Assembly: GCA_020160805.1 (NCBI GenBank)
Contig: JAIUPO010000006.1
Span: 87,385 to 151,384 of the forward strand
Direction: 5' to 3'
DNA: 64,000 nt
Origin: Actinomycetota bacterium
GTDB lineage: Bacteria; Actinomycetota; Actinomycetes; Actinomycetales; Dermatophilaceae
Shown here: in pieces, positions 1-7,417 of the stretch
Layout: every line of letters begins with the position of its first letter
Numbering within the stretch: the stretch's first letter is position 1
Notes under the pieces: model-generated
The model's database searches: none
The model's input: the letters and a program-made list of their open reading frames with translations, nothing else
What the model was told of the DNA's origin: nothing
Translations under genes and position numbers: made by a program

Positions 1-620
1 CGCGAGAGCACCTGCATGACCCGCTCGATCTCCTTGGTGCGACCGATGACGGGGTCGAGCTTGGATTCGCGGGCGGCCTGCGTGAGGTTGCGGCCGAACT
101 GGTCGAGCACCAGCGAGCCGGCGGGCGTGCCCTCCTGCTGCGCGCTGGCCGGACCGACACCAGCGGCCTGCGCCTCCTTGCCGGAGTAGCCGGAAATGAG
201 CTGGATGACCTGCTGGCGGACCTTGTTAAGGTCGGCGCCGAGCTTGACCAGCACCTGCGCGGCGACGCCCTCGCCCTCGCGGATGAGCCCGAGCAGGATG
301 TGCTCGGTCCCGATGTAGTTGTGGCCCAACTGCAGGGCTTCCCGCAGGGACAGCTCGAGGACCTTCTTGGCCCGCGGGGTGAAGGGGATATGCCCGGTCG
401 GGGCCTGCTGGCCCTGCCCGATGATCTCCTGCACCTGCTCGCGAACATTCTCGAGCTCGATCCCGAGGCTCTCTAGGGCCTTGCTGGCCACGCCGTCGCC
501 CTCGTGGATCAGGCCGAGCAGGATGTGCTCGGTCCCGATGTAGTTGTGGTTGAGCATCCGCGCTTCTTCTTGCGCGAGCACCACGACGCGTCGGGCCCGG
601 TCGGTGAACCGTTCGAACAT
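1..620 (-). CDS. clpC: ATP-dependent Clp protease ATP-binding subunit ClpC (5' part only)
   Basis: The window holds the first ~206 codons of a minus-strand gene that runs off the left edge. The protein starts MFERFTDRARRVVVLAQEEA and carries two Clp_N repeats, each with the phrase NYIGTEHILLGL (about residues 30-40 and 105-116), then a linker and the sequence LDPVIGRTKEIERVMQ that begins the first AAA+ module. In the family this hexameric unfoldase feeds substrates to ClpP in the cytoplasm, and the N-domain binds adaptors. The ATG at 618-620 has a good GAGGAG ribosome site about 7 bases upstream. The Walker boxes lie outside the window, so ClpC rather than another Clp_N protein is judged from the N-domain and from the conserved clpC-lsr2-lysS order. 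Confidence 0.95.
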   Translation of the reverse strand, partial: MFERFTDRARRVVVLAQEEARMLNHNYIGTEHILLGLIHEGDGVASKALESLGIELENVREQVQEIIGQGQQAPTGHIPFTPRAKKVLELSLREALQLGHNYIGTEHILLGLIREGEGVAAQVLVKLGADLNKVRQQVIQLISGYSGKEAQAAGVGPASAQQEGTPAGSLVLDQFGRNLTQAARESKLDPVIGRTKEIERVMQVLS

Positions 621-639
621 GTATGCGCTCCTCGCTGAT

Positions 640-690
640 CGAGTCAGCATTGATGGTATCTGCGCACTCTGACAGCCGTCAGCGACTTCC
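640..690 (-). promoter_or_regulatory. Possible clpC promoter region
   Basis: On the minus strand upstream of clpC, CTGACG and GATACC are separated by 16 bases, a loose sigma70-like pair. An inverted repeat CTGAC-N4-GTCAG (669-682) overlaps the upstream element and could be an operator. Actinobacterial clpC genes are often controlled by ClgR, but I do not see a clear ClgR box. This is inference from spacing only. Confidence 0.25.
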
Positions 691-822
691 GGAGTGCGGC
701 ACTGCCCAACTCAACCGCTCACGCCCGGTGGATGTTCCGCGCCCTCGTATGCCGCCCGCCCCGTTCGCTCTCAGCGCACGCTCGAGCGGTCGGGCATACC
801 CCCCGCCACGCTAGCGCCTGGG

Positions 823-868
823 CTACCGCTTGGTACTGGTCGTGATCACGACCAATACCAAGCGGTAG
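823..868. repeat. 46-bp near-perfect dyad (element A of a dispersed family)
   Basis: Two 23-base arms meet without a loop at the centre CGTGA|TCACG. The outer ends are CTACCGCTTGGTA and TACCAAGCGGTAG. One arm position differs (TACTGG against TATTGG). Copies with the same outer CTACCG...CGGTAG and a CGTGAT centre lie at 44456-44525 and 53430-53498. This one follows the stop end of the decayed minus-strand ligase remnant and lies upstream of clpC. It could act as a transcription terminator or be a REP-like element. The rest of 621-914 shows no gene. Confidence 0.8.
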
Positions 869-914
869 GTCCGTGTTTAGACCTCGCGGTTGGACCGTGG
901 TCGAGCCGCAGCCG

Positions 915-1130
915 TCAGGCCGGGCTGCGGAGGCTGGCCTTGATCTCGGTCTTGAGGATCTTGCCGACCTTGGAGCGCGGCAGGTCTGGCCAGACCTCGA
1001 TCTGCTTGGGCGCCTTGACCGAGCCGATGCGCTCCTTGACGAAGCCGATCAGCGCGTCGGCGTCGATCTCTTTGCCCGGAGCCAACTGGATCACGGCGAC
1101 CACCCGCTCGCCCCACTTCTCATCCGGGAG
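915..1130 (-). pseudogene. Remnant of an AMP-forming acyl-CoA ligase (C-terminal piece)
   Basis: The open frame reads LPDEKWGERVVAVIQL and continues through VKAPKQIEVWPDLPRSKVGK to a TGA at 915. This is the C-terminal subdomain of the ANL (acyl-CoA synthetase) superfamily, with the catalytic-type lysine in the SKVGKIL phrase. An in-frame TGA sits directly upstream at 1131-1133 and no adenylation domain precedes it, so about 70 of the usual 500 or more residues remain. The upstream bases belong to a different gene remnant (short-chain dehydrogenase), so a deletion or recombination probably joined the two. A complete acyl-CoA synthetase is present at 37890-39446. Confidence 0.75.
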
Positions 1131-1143
1131 TCAGACGACGGCG

Positions 1144-1360
1144 CAGTCGAGAGACGGAGGCGATATTGATGATCGCGCCGCCCTGGCCGGCGGCGCCGCC
1201 GGGGCGCATCGCCCGGAAGCCGTGCTTGACCCCGAGGGTGGTGCCGAGGATGTTGACCTCGAGCATGCGGCGGATGTCCTCGGGCTTGACCCGGCGATCA
1301 GATCGGTGATCTCGATGCCGGCATTGTTGACGAGGACGTCGAGGCCACTGCCGGCGCACC
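1144..1360 (-). pseudogene. Frameshifted remnant of a short-chain dehydrogenase/reductase
   Basis: One frame encodes LDVLVNNAGIEITDLIAG, the NNAG element of classical SDR enzymes. The next part, VKPEDIRRMLEVNILGTTLG followed by HGFRAMRPGG and GGAIINIAS, continues in a neighbouring frame, so about one base is missing near 1292-1297. The N-terminal TGxxxGxG nucleotide-binding loop and the C-terminal YxxxK half are absent. After INIAS the sequence runs into the ligase remnant. It is not a functional gene. It may once have been a target of the divergent TetR regulator. Confidence 0.7.
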
Positions 1361-1404
1361 GGTCGGGCACGCCGTTGTGCCCACCGCCACCCTCCCAGCC
1401 CCCT

Positions 1405-1418
1405 TTGACGACTGTCAA
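1405..1418 (+). promoter_or_regulatory. Inverted repeat upstream of the TetR gene
   Basis: TTGAC-GACT-GTCAA is a perfect 5-base dyad 41 bases before the TetR start codon. TTGACG could also serve as a -35 element. TetR proteins commonly bind short dyads in their own promoter, so this is a candidate operator; no second copy was found nearby. Confidence 0.35.
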
Positions 1419-1458
1419 GAGATGTTCTAAAGGCAGGTGAGGCCGTACGCTGTCGGCC

Positions 1459-2076
1459 ATGACCGCCGCCACCCCGGCCGAGCGGCCGCGTGATCGCAAG
1501 TCGTCCCAGCGCCGTATTCAACTCGCCGAGTCTGCTTTGCAAACCCTCGGCGAGCACGGCTATGCCCGCACCAGCCTGCGCGATATCGCCGCGAACTCCG
1601 AGTTCAGCCACGGCGTCGTGCACTACTACTTCACCGACAAGACCGAGCTGATCACCTATTGCGTGCGCCATTACAAGGCCCGCTGCGTCACCCGGTATGA
1701 CGACATCCTCGACTCCTCCCAGAGCGCGGACGAAGTGCTCCACCGCTTCGTCGACAAGCTGTGCGAAACGCTCGTCGAGGACGCCCCGATGCACCGGCTG
1801 TGGTACGACCTGCGCACCCAAGCGATGTTCGAGGCGGTGCTGCGCCCGGACGTGCTGATGATCGACGCCACCTTGGAGGACATGATCTGGCGGGTCCTGA
1901 GCCGGTATGCCGAACTGGCCGACCGCCCGCTGCTCACCGACTCCCCCACGGCCTACGCGATGGTCGACGGGGTCTTCGAACGGGCGCTGCTGCACCACCT
2001 CTCCGGCGACCCGGAGACCCTGGACTGGCTGCGCAGCCGCGCCCTGGGCCTGCTGCCCACCTTGCTCGGCGCCTGA
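1459..2076 (+). CDS. TetR/AcrR family transcriptional regulator
   Basis: A 205-residue protein. Residues ~18-65 form the TetR helix-turn-helix: QLAESALQTLGEHGYARTSL, then RDIAANSEFSHGVVHYYFTDK, the typical recognition helix with the YYxFxxK ending. The remaining helical domain would bind an unknown ligand and dimerise. It is transcribed away from the decayed dehydrogenase/ligase remnants, which suggests it once controlled a fatty-acid or alcohol catabolic unit now lost; its present targets are unknown. The ATG at 1459 has only a weak AGGTGAG site about 17 bases upstream. Length is normal for the family. Confidence 0.9.
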   Translation: MTAATPAERPRDRKSSQRRIQLAESALQTLGEHGYARTSLRDIAANSEFSHGVVHYYFTDKTELITYCVRHYKARCVTRYDDILDSSQSADEVLHRFVDKLCETLVEDAPMHRLWYDLRTQAMFEAVLRPDVLMIDATLEDMIWRVLSRYAELADRPLLTDSPTAYAMVDGVFERALLHHLSGDPETLDWLRSRALGLLPTLLGA

Positions 2077-2127
2077 GCCGACCCGGGACCGCGCCGCCCG
2101 CACCCCGCGCCGCCCGCCAGCGGCTGC

Positions 2128-2973
2128 TTAGCGCGGCGGGCCAAGCGCAACCCGTCGGCGCACCTCCGTCAAACCATCTGACCCCTCGGGCACATCCCAC
2201 CAAGACTCAACCCACCACGTCGCGCCGAGGGACTCCCACAGCCGCGGTGAGCCGTGGACGGTGCCGAACTCGCCATACGAATCGCCTTCTACGACAACGT
2301 CATAGCCCTCCCACGGACGGTTGGTCAGATAGCGCATATCCCGTAGGCGATCGACGATCATCCCCAACGCTGCCGGCGTAAGGCCGCTATTGCCCTCGCC
2401 GCCGGCGACGGCCGGAAAGACGCCCTGCCACCGAGAGGCGCGGGCGAGGGAGAGTTGCGTCGAACGCCCGGGCACGAGGGCGCCCACGCACCATACGGGC
2501 GGATGCGGGCGCTGGATCGGGGGCGGCGGCACGAGCTCGGTGACGGGCTCGACCGACCAGTGCTTGCCGGCATACGAAAAGGGCTGTCCCGCCAGGAGAC
2601 CCGCATAGATGGCCAGGCATTCGTCGAGCTTCTCCGCCCGCGCCTTGCGACCCTCGTCCGGCTCGAAGGCGAGCCAGTTCTGGTTGAGCGCGCCCAGGCC
2701 CACGCCCAGCGTGACCCGGCCACCGGACAGCCGGTCGACGCTCGCGACGCGCTGGGCGATATCCCACGGCTTATAGCGCGAGGCCGGCGTGATCAGGGTG
2801 CCGAGCCGGATGCGTTCGGTGCGCATCGCCGCTGCGGCGAGCGTCGCCCAGGCGTCGCAGCGGTAGACCGCCTCCCAGGTGAAGACGAGGTCCCAGCCGG
2901 ACTGCTCCCCGAGCACGGCGAGGTCGACGAACTCGGTCTCCTCCGCATACGGGACGACAAAGGCGTAGCGCAT
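2128..2973 (-). CDS. LLM-class (F420-dependent type) oxidoreductase
   Basis: A 281-residue luciferase-like TIM-barrel protein. The opening MRYAFVVPYAEETEFVDLA, the segment RTERIRLGTLITPASRYKPW (about residues 52-71) and SGGRVTLGVGLG (about 83-94) are typical of the family, which in actinobacteria mostly uses deazaflavin F420 and less often FMN. The substrate cannot be read from sequence. It is shorter than typical LLM enzymes (300-350 residues). It ends 55 bases before the nei stop and shares its strand with nei-ku, but has its own space, so membership of that operon is uncertain. Confidence 0.85.
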   Translation of the reverse strand: MRYAFVVPYAEETEFVDLAVLGEQSGWDLVFTWEAVYRCDAWATLAAAAMRTERIRLGTLITPASRYKPWDIAQRVASVDRLSGGRVTLGVGLGALNQNWLAFEPDEGRKARAEKLDECLAIYAGLLAGQPFSYAGKHWSVEPVTELVPPPPIQRPHPPVWCVGALVPGRSTQLSLARASRWQGVFPAVAGGEGNSGLTPAALGMIVDRLRDMRYLTNRPWEGYDVVVEGDSYGEFGTVHGSPRLWESLGATWWVESWWDVPEGSDGLTEVRRRVALGPPR

Positions 2974-3027
2974 GCCTCGACCGTAGCCGGGCGCTCCGAC
3001 AGCCCGCTTGATCGCGCGTGCTGGCGG

Positions 3028-3936
3028 TCAGTGGCGGCGCTGGCAGCGCCCGCACCAGAACAGGTTGCGGCCCGCGAGCAACTGCGTGCGTATCCGGCTG
3101 CCGCACACCAGACACGGCTGCCCGTCGCGCTTGTAGACGTAATAGTCGCGCTCGAAGCGCACGCCGCGCGCCGCATCGCCGCGCACGAAGCCGCCGCTCT
3201 CACCAGGCATGATCCCGCCCCAGCTCGGGTCGTATGCCGCCGGGTCGCGCCCGTCGAGCGCCTCCCGGGCGACTTCCAATTGGGAGTCGAGGGTGAGGAT
3301 CTGGCCGAACGCCACGCCATAGGGCAGCAGGGCGACCAGGTCGTCCCACATGGCCAGCCACGACTTCTTCTTGACTTTGTTACCGGGCACGAAGGGGTCG
3401 ATGCGGTGCCGGAAGAGCACCTCGGCGCGATAGACATTGCCGACGCCGGCGATGATCGACTGGTCCATCAGGCATTCGGCGACGGTGCGAGATGTGCGCG
3501 CCAGGCGAGCCAGCGAGCGCTCCGGATCGTTGCCCGGCGTGCCCACGCGCAGCGGGTCCGGACCGAGGCGCGCGATCGTCGCCTCGACCTGCTCGGGCGA
3601 GATCACCTGAACCAGCGTCGCGCCGCGCAGGTCCGCATACATCTGCTCATTGACCATCCGAACGCGCACCGCGCCGACGGGGGCGGGTAGGGCACCAATG
3701 TGCGGGAGCACATCGAAGGAGCCGATCAGGCCGAGATGGACATTGAGCACCTGCTCGCCAGCGAAGTGCACGAACAGGTGCTTGCCGAAGGCGTCCGCAC
3801 CCTCGACGACGCGGCCGTTGAGCAGAGCGGCCCCCTCGACGAACCGCCCCTGCGGGCTGGTGACCAGCGCCTGGCGACCGACGAAAGCGTGGTGCAACGC
3901 CCCCGCCAGCCGGTGCAGGGTATGCCCCTCAGGCAC
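3028..3936 (-). CDS. nei: Fpg/Nei family DNA glycosylase (endonuclease VIII type)
   Basis: A 302-residue base-excision repair glycosylase/AP lyase. It starts MPEGHT, where after removal of Met the Pro is the catalytic nucleophile and Glu the acid. PEGHT rather than PELPE marks the Nei side of the family. The helix-two-turn-helix region contains DQSIIAGVGNVYRAE (about residues 158-172), and a C-terminal zinc finger has CLVCG and CGRC pairs. The start is GTG at 3934-3936, overlapping the Ku stop by one base (TAGTG), so the two are probably translationally coupled. The context implies oxidised-base removal linked to double-strand break repair. Confidence 0.93.
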   Translation of the reverse strand: MPEGHTLHRLAGALHHAFVGRQALVTSPQGRFVEGAALLNGRVVEGADAFGKHLFVHFAGEQVLNVHLGLIGSFDVLPHIGALPAPVGAVRVRMVNEQMYADLRGATLVQVISPEQVEATIARLGPDPLRVGTPGNDPERSLARLARTSRTVAECLMDQSIIAGVGNVYRAEVLFRHRIDPFVPGNKVKKKSWLAMWDDLVALLPYGVAFGQILTLDSQLEVAREALDGRDPAAYDPSWGGIMPGESGGFVRGDAARGVRFERDYYVYKRDGQPCLVCGSRIRTQLLAGRNLFWCGRCQRRH

Positions 3937-4781
3937 TAACTCGCGGCCTTCTTCTTCGCGGCAGCCTTCTTCGCGGGCTTGTCCTCGACAGCCGGGGCCT
4001 CGCCGCGGGCCGCCTTGGCCTTCTCGACGGACTTCGCCAGCGCGGCAAGCAGGTCGACCACCTCGCCGGACTCCTCGGCCGGCTTGGGCACGTCCTTGAT
4101 CTCCCCGCCCTCAACCTTGGCCTTGACGAGCGCGTCAAGCGCGATCGCGTAATCGTCTTCGTAGTCGTCTGGTTCATAGTCCCCGGCAAGTTGCTCGACA
4201 AGCAGGTGCGCCATCGCGAGTTCCTTCTCGGTGGCCTCCATCTGGTCTCCGAGCGCCGCGAAGTCCGGGCTGCGAACTTCGTCGGGCCACAGCATCGTCT
4301 GCATGACGATGACGCCATCGCGCACACGCAGGACGGCCATCGTCATCCGGGTGCGGATCGAGACCGTGACCAGCGCCATCCGCTTCTCGGTCTCCAGCGC
4401 ATCGCGAAGCAGCACATAGGGTTTCGCCGCGGCCTTGTCCGGCTCGAGGTAGTAGGACTTGTCGAGCAGCATCGGGTCGATCTGGTCGGCGGGCACAAAC
4501 TTCTCGACCGCGATCTCCTTGCTGCTCTTGGTCGGCAAGTCGGCGAAATCCTCGTCGGTGAGGATGACCATGTCGCCGTCCTCGGTTTCGTAGCCCTTGG
4601 CGATGTCGTCATAGGACACCTGCTCGCCATCGATGGAGCAGACCCGTTGGTACTTGATCCGCCCGCCATCGGTGCGGTGTACCTGCCGGAACTGGACGTC
4701 GTGATTCTCGGTGGCGGCATACAACCGCACGGGGACGTTGACCAGCCCGAAGGAGACCGCGCCCTTCCAGATCGCTCGCAT
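3936..4781 (-). CDS. ku: Ku protein, non-homologous end joining
   Basis: A 281-residue bacterial Ku. It opens MRAIWKGAVSFGLVNVPV, the standard N-terminus, contains the core segment YYLEPDKAAAKPYVLLRDAL, and ends in a Lys/Ala-rich tail (KPAKKAAAKKKAAS). Bacterial Ku homodimers ring DNA ends and recruit LigD; basic C-terminal extensions help DNA binding and sliding. Divergent from the ligase gene across 53 bases, and coupled to nei downstream. Length is within the usual 270-320 range. No damage is seen. Confidence 0.97.
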   Translation of the reverse strand: MRAIWKGAVSFGLVNVPVRLYAATENHDVQFRQVHRTDGGRIKYQRVCSIDGEQVSYDDIAKGYETEDGDMVILTDEDFADLPTKSSKEIAVEKFVPADQIDPMLLDKSYYLEPDKAAAKPYVLLRDALETEKRMALVTVSIRTRMTMAVLRVRDGVIVMQTMLWPDEVRSPDFAALGDQMEATEKELAMAHLLVEQLAGDYEPDDYEDDYAIALDALVKAKVEGGEIKDVPKPAEESGEVVDLLAALAKSVEKAKAARGEAPAVEDKPAKKAAAKKKAAS

Positions 4782-4788
4782 CGTCAGA

Positions 4789-4799
4789 GTCTGACAGAC
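4789..4799. promoter_or_regulatory. Short dyad between ku and the divergent ligase
   Basis: GTCTG-A-CAGAC is a perfect 5-base inverted repeat in the 53-base space between the two start codons, 8 bases upstream of the ku ATG. Its position would allow control of both directions. No protein is assigned, and an 11-base dyad can arise by chance. Confidence 0.2.
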
Positions 4800-4834
4800 A
4801 ACCCCACGCTCGGCTCCCGCCCGGACAGGGTTGA

Positions 4835-5791
4835 ATGCTGCCCATGCTGCCCATGCTTGCCACCGCGACGACGGCGCCCCCGCGCGGGGCGCAGTGGGCG
4901 CACGAGATCAAGTGGGACGGTATGCGGGTGCTCGCCGAGGTGCGCGGCCCCGCGGTCACGCTGACCTCACGCAATGGCAATGACGTCACCGCGAGCTTCC
5001 CCGAGCTGGCTGGCCTTGCCGGGACGTATGACGATCTGCTCCTCGACGGTGAGGTGGTCGCCTTCGACCAGGGCCGGCCGAGCTTCGCGGCACTCGCCGA
5101 GCGCATGCACGTTAAGGAGCGGCGAAAGGCCGAACGGCTGGCCGGGACCCGGCCCGTGACCTATGTCGTCTTCGATGTCCTTCGCCTCTTCGGACAGGAC
5201 CTGACAAGCCAGCCGTGGAGCGCGCGGCGACCGCTGCTCGATCAACTCGACCTCGGCGGGTCGCACGTCCAGGTGCCGCCCGCCTATGACGACGGGGAGC
5301 AGTTGCTGGCCGCCACGGCCGAGCAGGGCTTGGAGGGCGTGGTGAGCAAGCGGCGCGCGGCGGCATACTTCCCCGGCCGGCGCTCGGCGGATTGGCTCAA
5401 GACGAGCCACCGGGCGACGCTCTCGGCGGTGGTCGGCGGCTGGCGACCGGAGACTGGCAACGCCAACCGACTGGGAGCGGTCCTCATCGGCCGGCCGGGG
5501 CCTGGCGGTTTGGTGTATGCGGGCCGGATGGGCAGCGGGTTGGCGGGCCGTGCAGCCCGGGCGATGGAGGACCTGCTCGCGCCGCTGGTCCGCGCGGACT
5601 CCCCCTTTGCCGACGAGGTGCCCGCCCTGGACGCCCGAGAGGTGACCTGGGTCGAGCCGGTGGTTGTCGTCGATCTCAAGGCGCTCGGGGCGACTGGCGG
5701 GGGGCGGCTGCGCCACCCGACCTTTGTCGGGGTGCGTTCGGACCTGCAGCCCGAGGATCTGATCGAGGAGGCCGACAGTGACCCCGCCTGA
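4835..5791 (+). CDS. ATP-dependent DNA ligase (LigD ligase-domain type)
   Basis: A 318-residue stand-alone ligase. Motif I is EIKWDGMR with the AMP-accepting Lys at residue 26; DGEVVAF is motif III, GLEGVVSKR motif IV, and DWLKTSH motif V. The OB-fold half ends around LRHPTFVGVRSDL. In most actinobacteria this unit is fused to a polymerase and often a nuclease in LigD; here it is separate. Three in-frame ATGs lie in tandem (4835, 4844, 4853), so the exact start is uncertain. It overlaps the polymerase gene by 14 bases. Together with Ku it should seal double-strand breaks. Confidence 0.93.
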   Translation: MLPMLPMLATATTAPPRGAQWAHEIKWDGMRVLAEVRGPAVTLTSRNGNDVTASFPELAGLAGTYDDLLLDGEVVAFDQGRPSFAALAERMHVKERRKAERLAGTRPVTYVVFDVLRLFGQDLTSQPWSARRPLLDQLDLGGSHVQVPPAYDDGEQLLAATAEQGLEGVVSKRRAAAYFPGRRSADWLKTSHRATLSAVVGGWRPETGNANRLGAVLIGRPGPGGLVYAGRMGSGLAGRAARAMEDLLAPLVRADSPFADEVPALDAREVTWVEPVVVVDLKALGATGGGRLRHPTFVGVRSDLQPEDLIEEADSDPA

Positions 5792-6665
5792 TCCCCAGAT
5801 CACCCGCGTCGAGGTCGGCGGGCGGACGATGAAATTGTCCAGCCTGGACAAGATCATGTACCCCGCGACGGATACGACCAAGGGCGAGATCCTCAACTAT
5901 TACGCCCAGATCAGCCCCATCTTGCTGCCGCATATGGCCGACCGGCCAGTCACCAGGGTACGGTGGCCACATGGCGTAGCCCAGCAAAGCTTCTTCGAAA
6001 AGAACCTGCCCTCGGGTGTGCCGGAATGGCTCGATCGCGTGCGCGTCGACTCCGTGGTCTATCCCCTCGTCAAGAATATTGGCGATCTGACCTACCTTGT
6101 GAATCTCAATTCTTTGGAGTTCCACACACCCCAATGGCGGGTCGTTGCGGGAGAACGGCGCAATCCGGATCGTTTGGTGATCGACCTCGACCCCGGCAAG
6201 CCCGCTGGCCTGACCGAGTGTTGCGTAGTAGCACTCCTGGTGCAGGAGAGACTGGGCGAATTGGGAATGGAGCTTTTTCCCGTGTCCTCGGGGAGCAAGG
6301 GTATGCAGTTGTATGCCCGTCTCGGAGGTGATCTGACCTCGGATCAGGTCCGTGACCTCGTCTCACAACTTGCCCAGGAATTGACCAGGAAACATCCAGA
6401 TCTGGTGGTCTGGAAGATGACGAAGTCACTGCGTCCGGGCAAGGTGTTCCTTGACTGGAGCCAAAATGTCGCCGCCAAAACGACGATTACTCCGTATTCG
6501 CTGCGGGGAACCGAGGCGCCCTTCGCGGCCACGCCGCGCACGTGGGATGAAGTGGAGCAGGCGGCCTCCGGGGCCGCACGCATCGAGCAAGTGCTCTTTG
6601 ACGAGGTCCTAGACCGGGTGGCGGAGTATGGCGACCTGCTAGCGCCGCTGCTCAGCGCCGGGTGA
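5778..6665 (+). CDS. LigD-type polymerase/primase (PrimPol domain) protein
   Basis: A 295-residue archaeo-eukaryotic-primase-type polymerase as found in the POL module of LigD. Key pieces are the metal-binding DLDPG (about residue 136), SGSKGMQLYARL (substrate/phosphate site), and KVFLDWSQN, which carries another catalytic Asp. These enzymes fill gaps and add ribonucleotides at breaks. The start is GTG at 5778, inside the ligase gene (14-base overlap), so both are made from one mRNA. No LigD-type phosphoesterase domain is seen in the neighbourhood. The gene ends 25 bases before a strong hairpin terminator. Confidence 0.93.
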   Translation: MTPPDPQITRVEVGGRTMKLSSLDKIMYPATDTTKGEILNYYAQISPILLPHMADRPVTRVRWPHGVAQQSFFEKNLPSGVPEWLDRVRVDSVVYPLVKNIGDLTYLVNLNSLEFHTPQWRVVAGERRNPDRLVIDLDPGKPAGLTECCVVALLVQERLGELGMELFPVSSGSKGMQLYARLGGDLTSDQVRDLVSQLAQELTRKHPDLVVWKMTKSLRPGKVFLDWSQNVAAKTTITPYSLRGTEAPFAATPRTWDEVEQAASGAARIEQVLFDEVLDRVAEYGDLLAPLLSAG

Positions 6666-6690
6666 GTGTCGGCATAGCCCCGCCGCCAAC

Positions 6691-6726
6691 GCACAACGCG
6701 CCCCCGGCGAGGGAGGCGCGTTGTGC
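6691..6726. terminator. Bidirectional hairpin terminator
   Basis: A perfect 12-base stem, GCACAACGCGCC against GGCGCGTTGTGC, with a 12-base loop. It lies between the convergent polymerase gene (ends 6665) and lsr2 (ends 6743), so it can serve both. There is no long T-run on either side. Confidence 0.8.
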
Positions 6727-6742
6727 TGTGGTGCGGCTGAGC

Positions 6743-7063
6743 TCAGCTGTTGGCCCGGTCGTAGGCCTCCTGAACCGTGGCCGAGATGCGGCCCCGGTCG
6801 GAGACAACATGGCCATTGGCTCGCGCCCACTCGCGAACCTTGGCCAGATCTGCCCGAGACGCAGACTTGACCGCCGTGGCCTTGCGGCCGCCGGTGCGAC
6901 GTGCGTGACCGATCCAGCGGGCCAGATCACCACGCAAGTTTCCGGCATTCTCGGAACTCAGATCGATTTCGTACGAGACGCCGTCCAACGCGAAGCTGAC
7001 CGTCTCGGCCGCGACCGAATCGTCGATATCGTCGATGAGCATGACGTGCACGCGCTGCGCCAT
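6743..7063 (-). CDS. lsr2: Lsr2 nucleoid-associated protein
   Basis: A 106-residue H-NS-like xenogeneic silencer. It opens MAQRVHVMLIDDIDDSVAAE, and the N-terminal beta/helix domain (to about residue 60) oligomerises. The C-terminal domain REWARANGHVVSDRGRIS contains the RGR AT-hook-like motif (residues 90-92) that inserts in the minor groove of A+T-rich DNA. A good AGGAG site precedes the ATG at 7061-7063. The 150 bases upstream are poorer in G+C than their surroundings, which would fit autoregulation, but that is inference. Placed between clpC and lysS as in other actinobacteria. Confidence 0.97.
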   Translation of the reverse strand: MAQRVHVMLIDDIDDSVAAETVSFALDGVSYEIDLSSENAGNLRGDLARWIGHARRTGGRKATAVKSASRADLAKVREWARANGHVVSDRGRISATVQEAYDRANS

Positions 7064-7216
7064 GAAAACTCCTGAAGTGTCTAAAAGTGGATTATGTGCA
7101 AGGCAGGACAGGTTTCTGTGCACCTGTCGCAGAAGCACCCTACTCCGCCGACGCGGACTTTTCACATTCTGCAGACAACATCCCCAGGCAATTCAGCCGG
7201 CCTGAACGTACCCGTT

Positions 7217-7414
7217 CTAGGCCGACGGCCCGGGGGGCTGCGCTTCCTGATGTCCCGAGGAGGCCGCGCGCTCTTGATCCGCCTTGTCCAGCCTGGCCAT
7301 GGCGATGCGCTCGTTGCGATCGCCTTCGAGCAGGCTCTTGATGATGATGTAGAAGAGATACAGCACGCCGATCGAGGGCAGCAGGGCCGCGGCATACATC
7401 CAGATCCGGTCCAT
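7217..7414 (-). CDS. Small single-span membrane protein
   Basis: A 65-residue protein with one clear hydrophobic helix (about residues 6-25, MYAAALLPSIGVLYLFYIII) followed by a charged cytoplasmic tail, LLEGDRNERIAMARLDKADQ, and a short Pro/Gly end. It starts 3 bases after the lysS stop, so it is co-transcribed with lysS. Short proteins of this type sit next to lysS in many actinobacteria. Function unknown; it could also be a stability or localisation peptide. No catalytic motif. Confidence 0.75.
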   Translation of the reverse strand: MDRIWMYAAALLPSIGVLYLFYIIIKSLLEGDRNERIAMARLDKADQERAASSGHQEAQPPGPSA

Positions 7415-7417
7415 GGC

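Noticed and set aside
823..868. CRISPR repeat or tRNA-like element
   Set aside because: There is a single copy at this locus with no spacers, and it has no cloverleaf. Related copies are 43 kb and more away. No CRISPR array was seen in the window.
1120..2103. A 327-codon minus-strand ORF opposite the TetR gene
   Set aside because: Only its last ~60 codons resemble a real (SDR) protein; the rest is the shadow of the TetR gene.
5778..5791. Frameshift splitting a normal LigD
   Set aside because: Both proteins have complete starts and ends for their domains, the ligase ends in a normal C-terminus, and the 14-base overlap with a GTG is a standard operon junction. The ligase-then-polymerase order is also not a simple break of the usual fusion.
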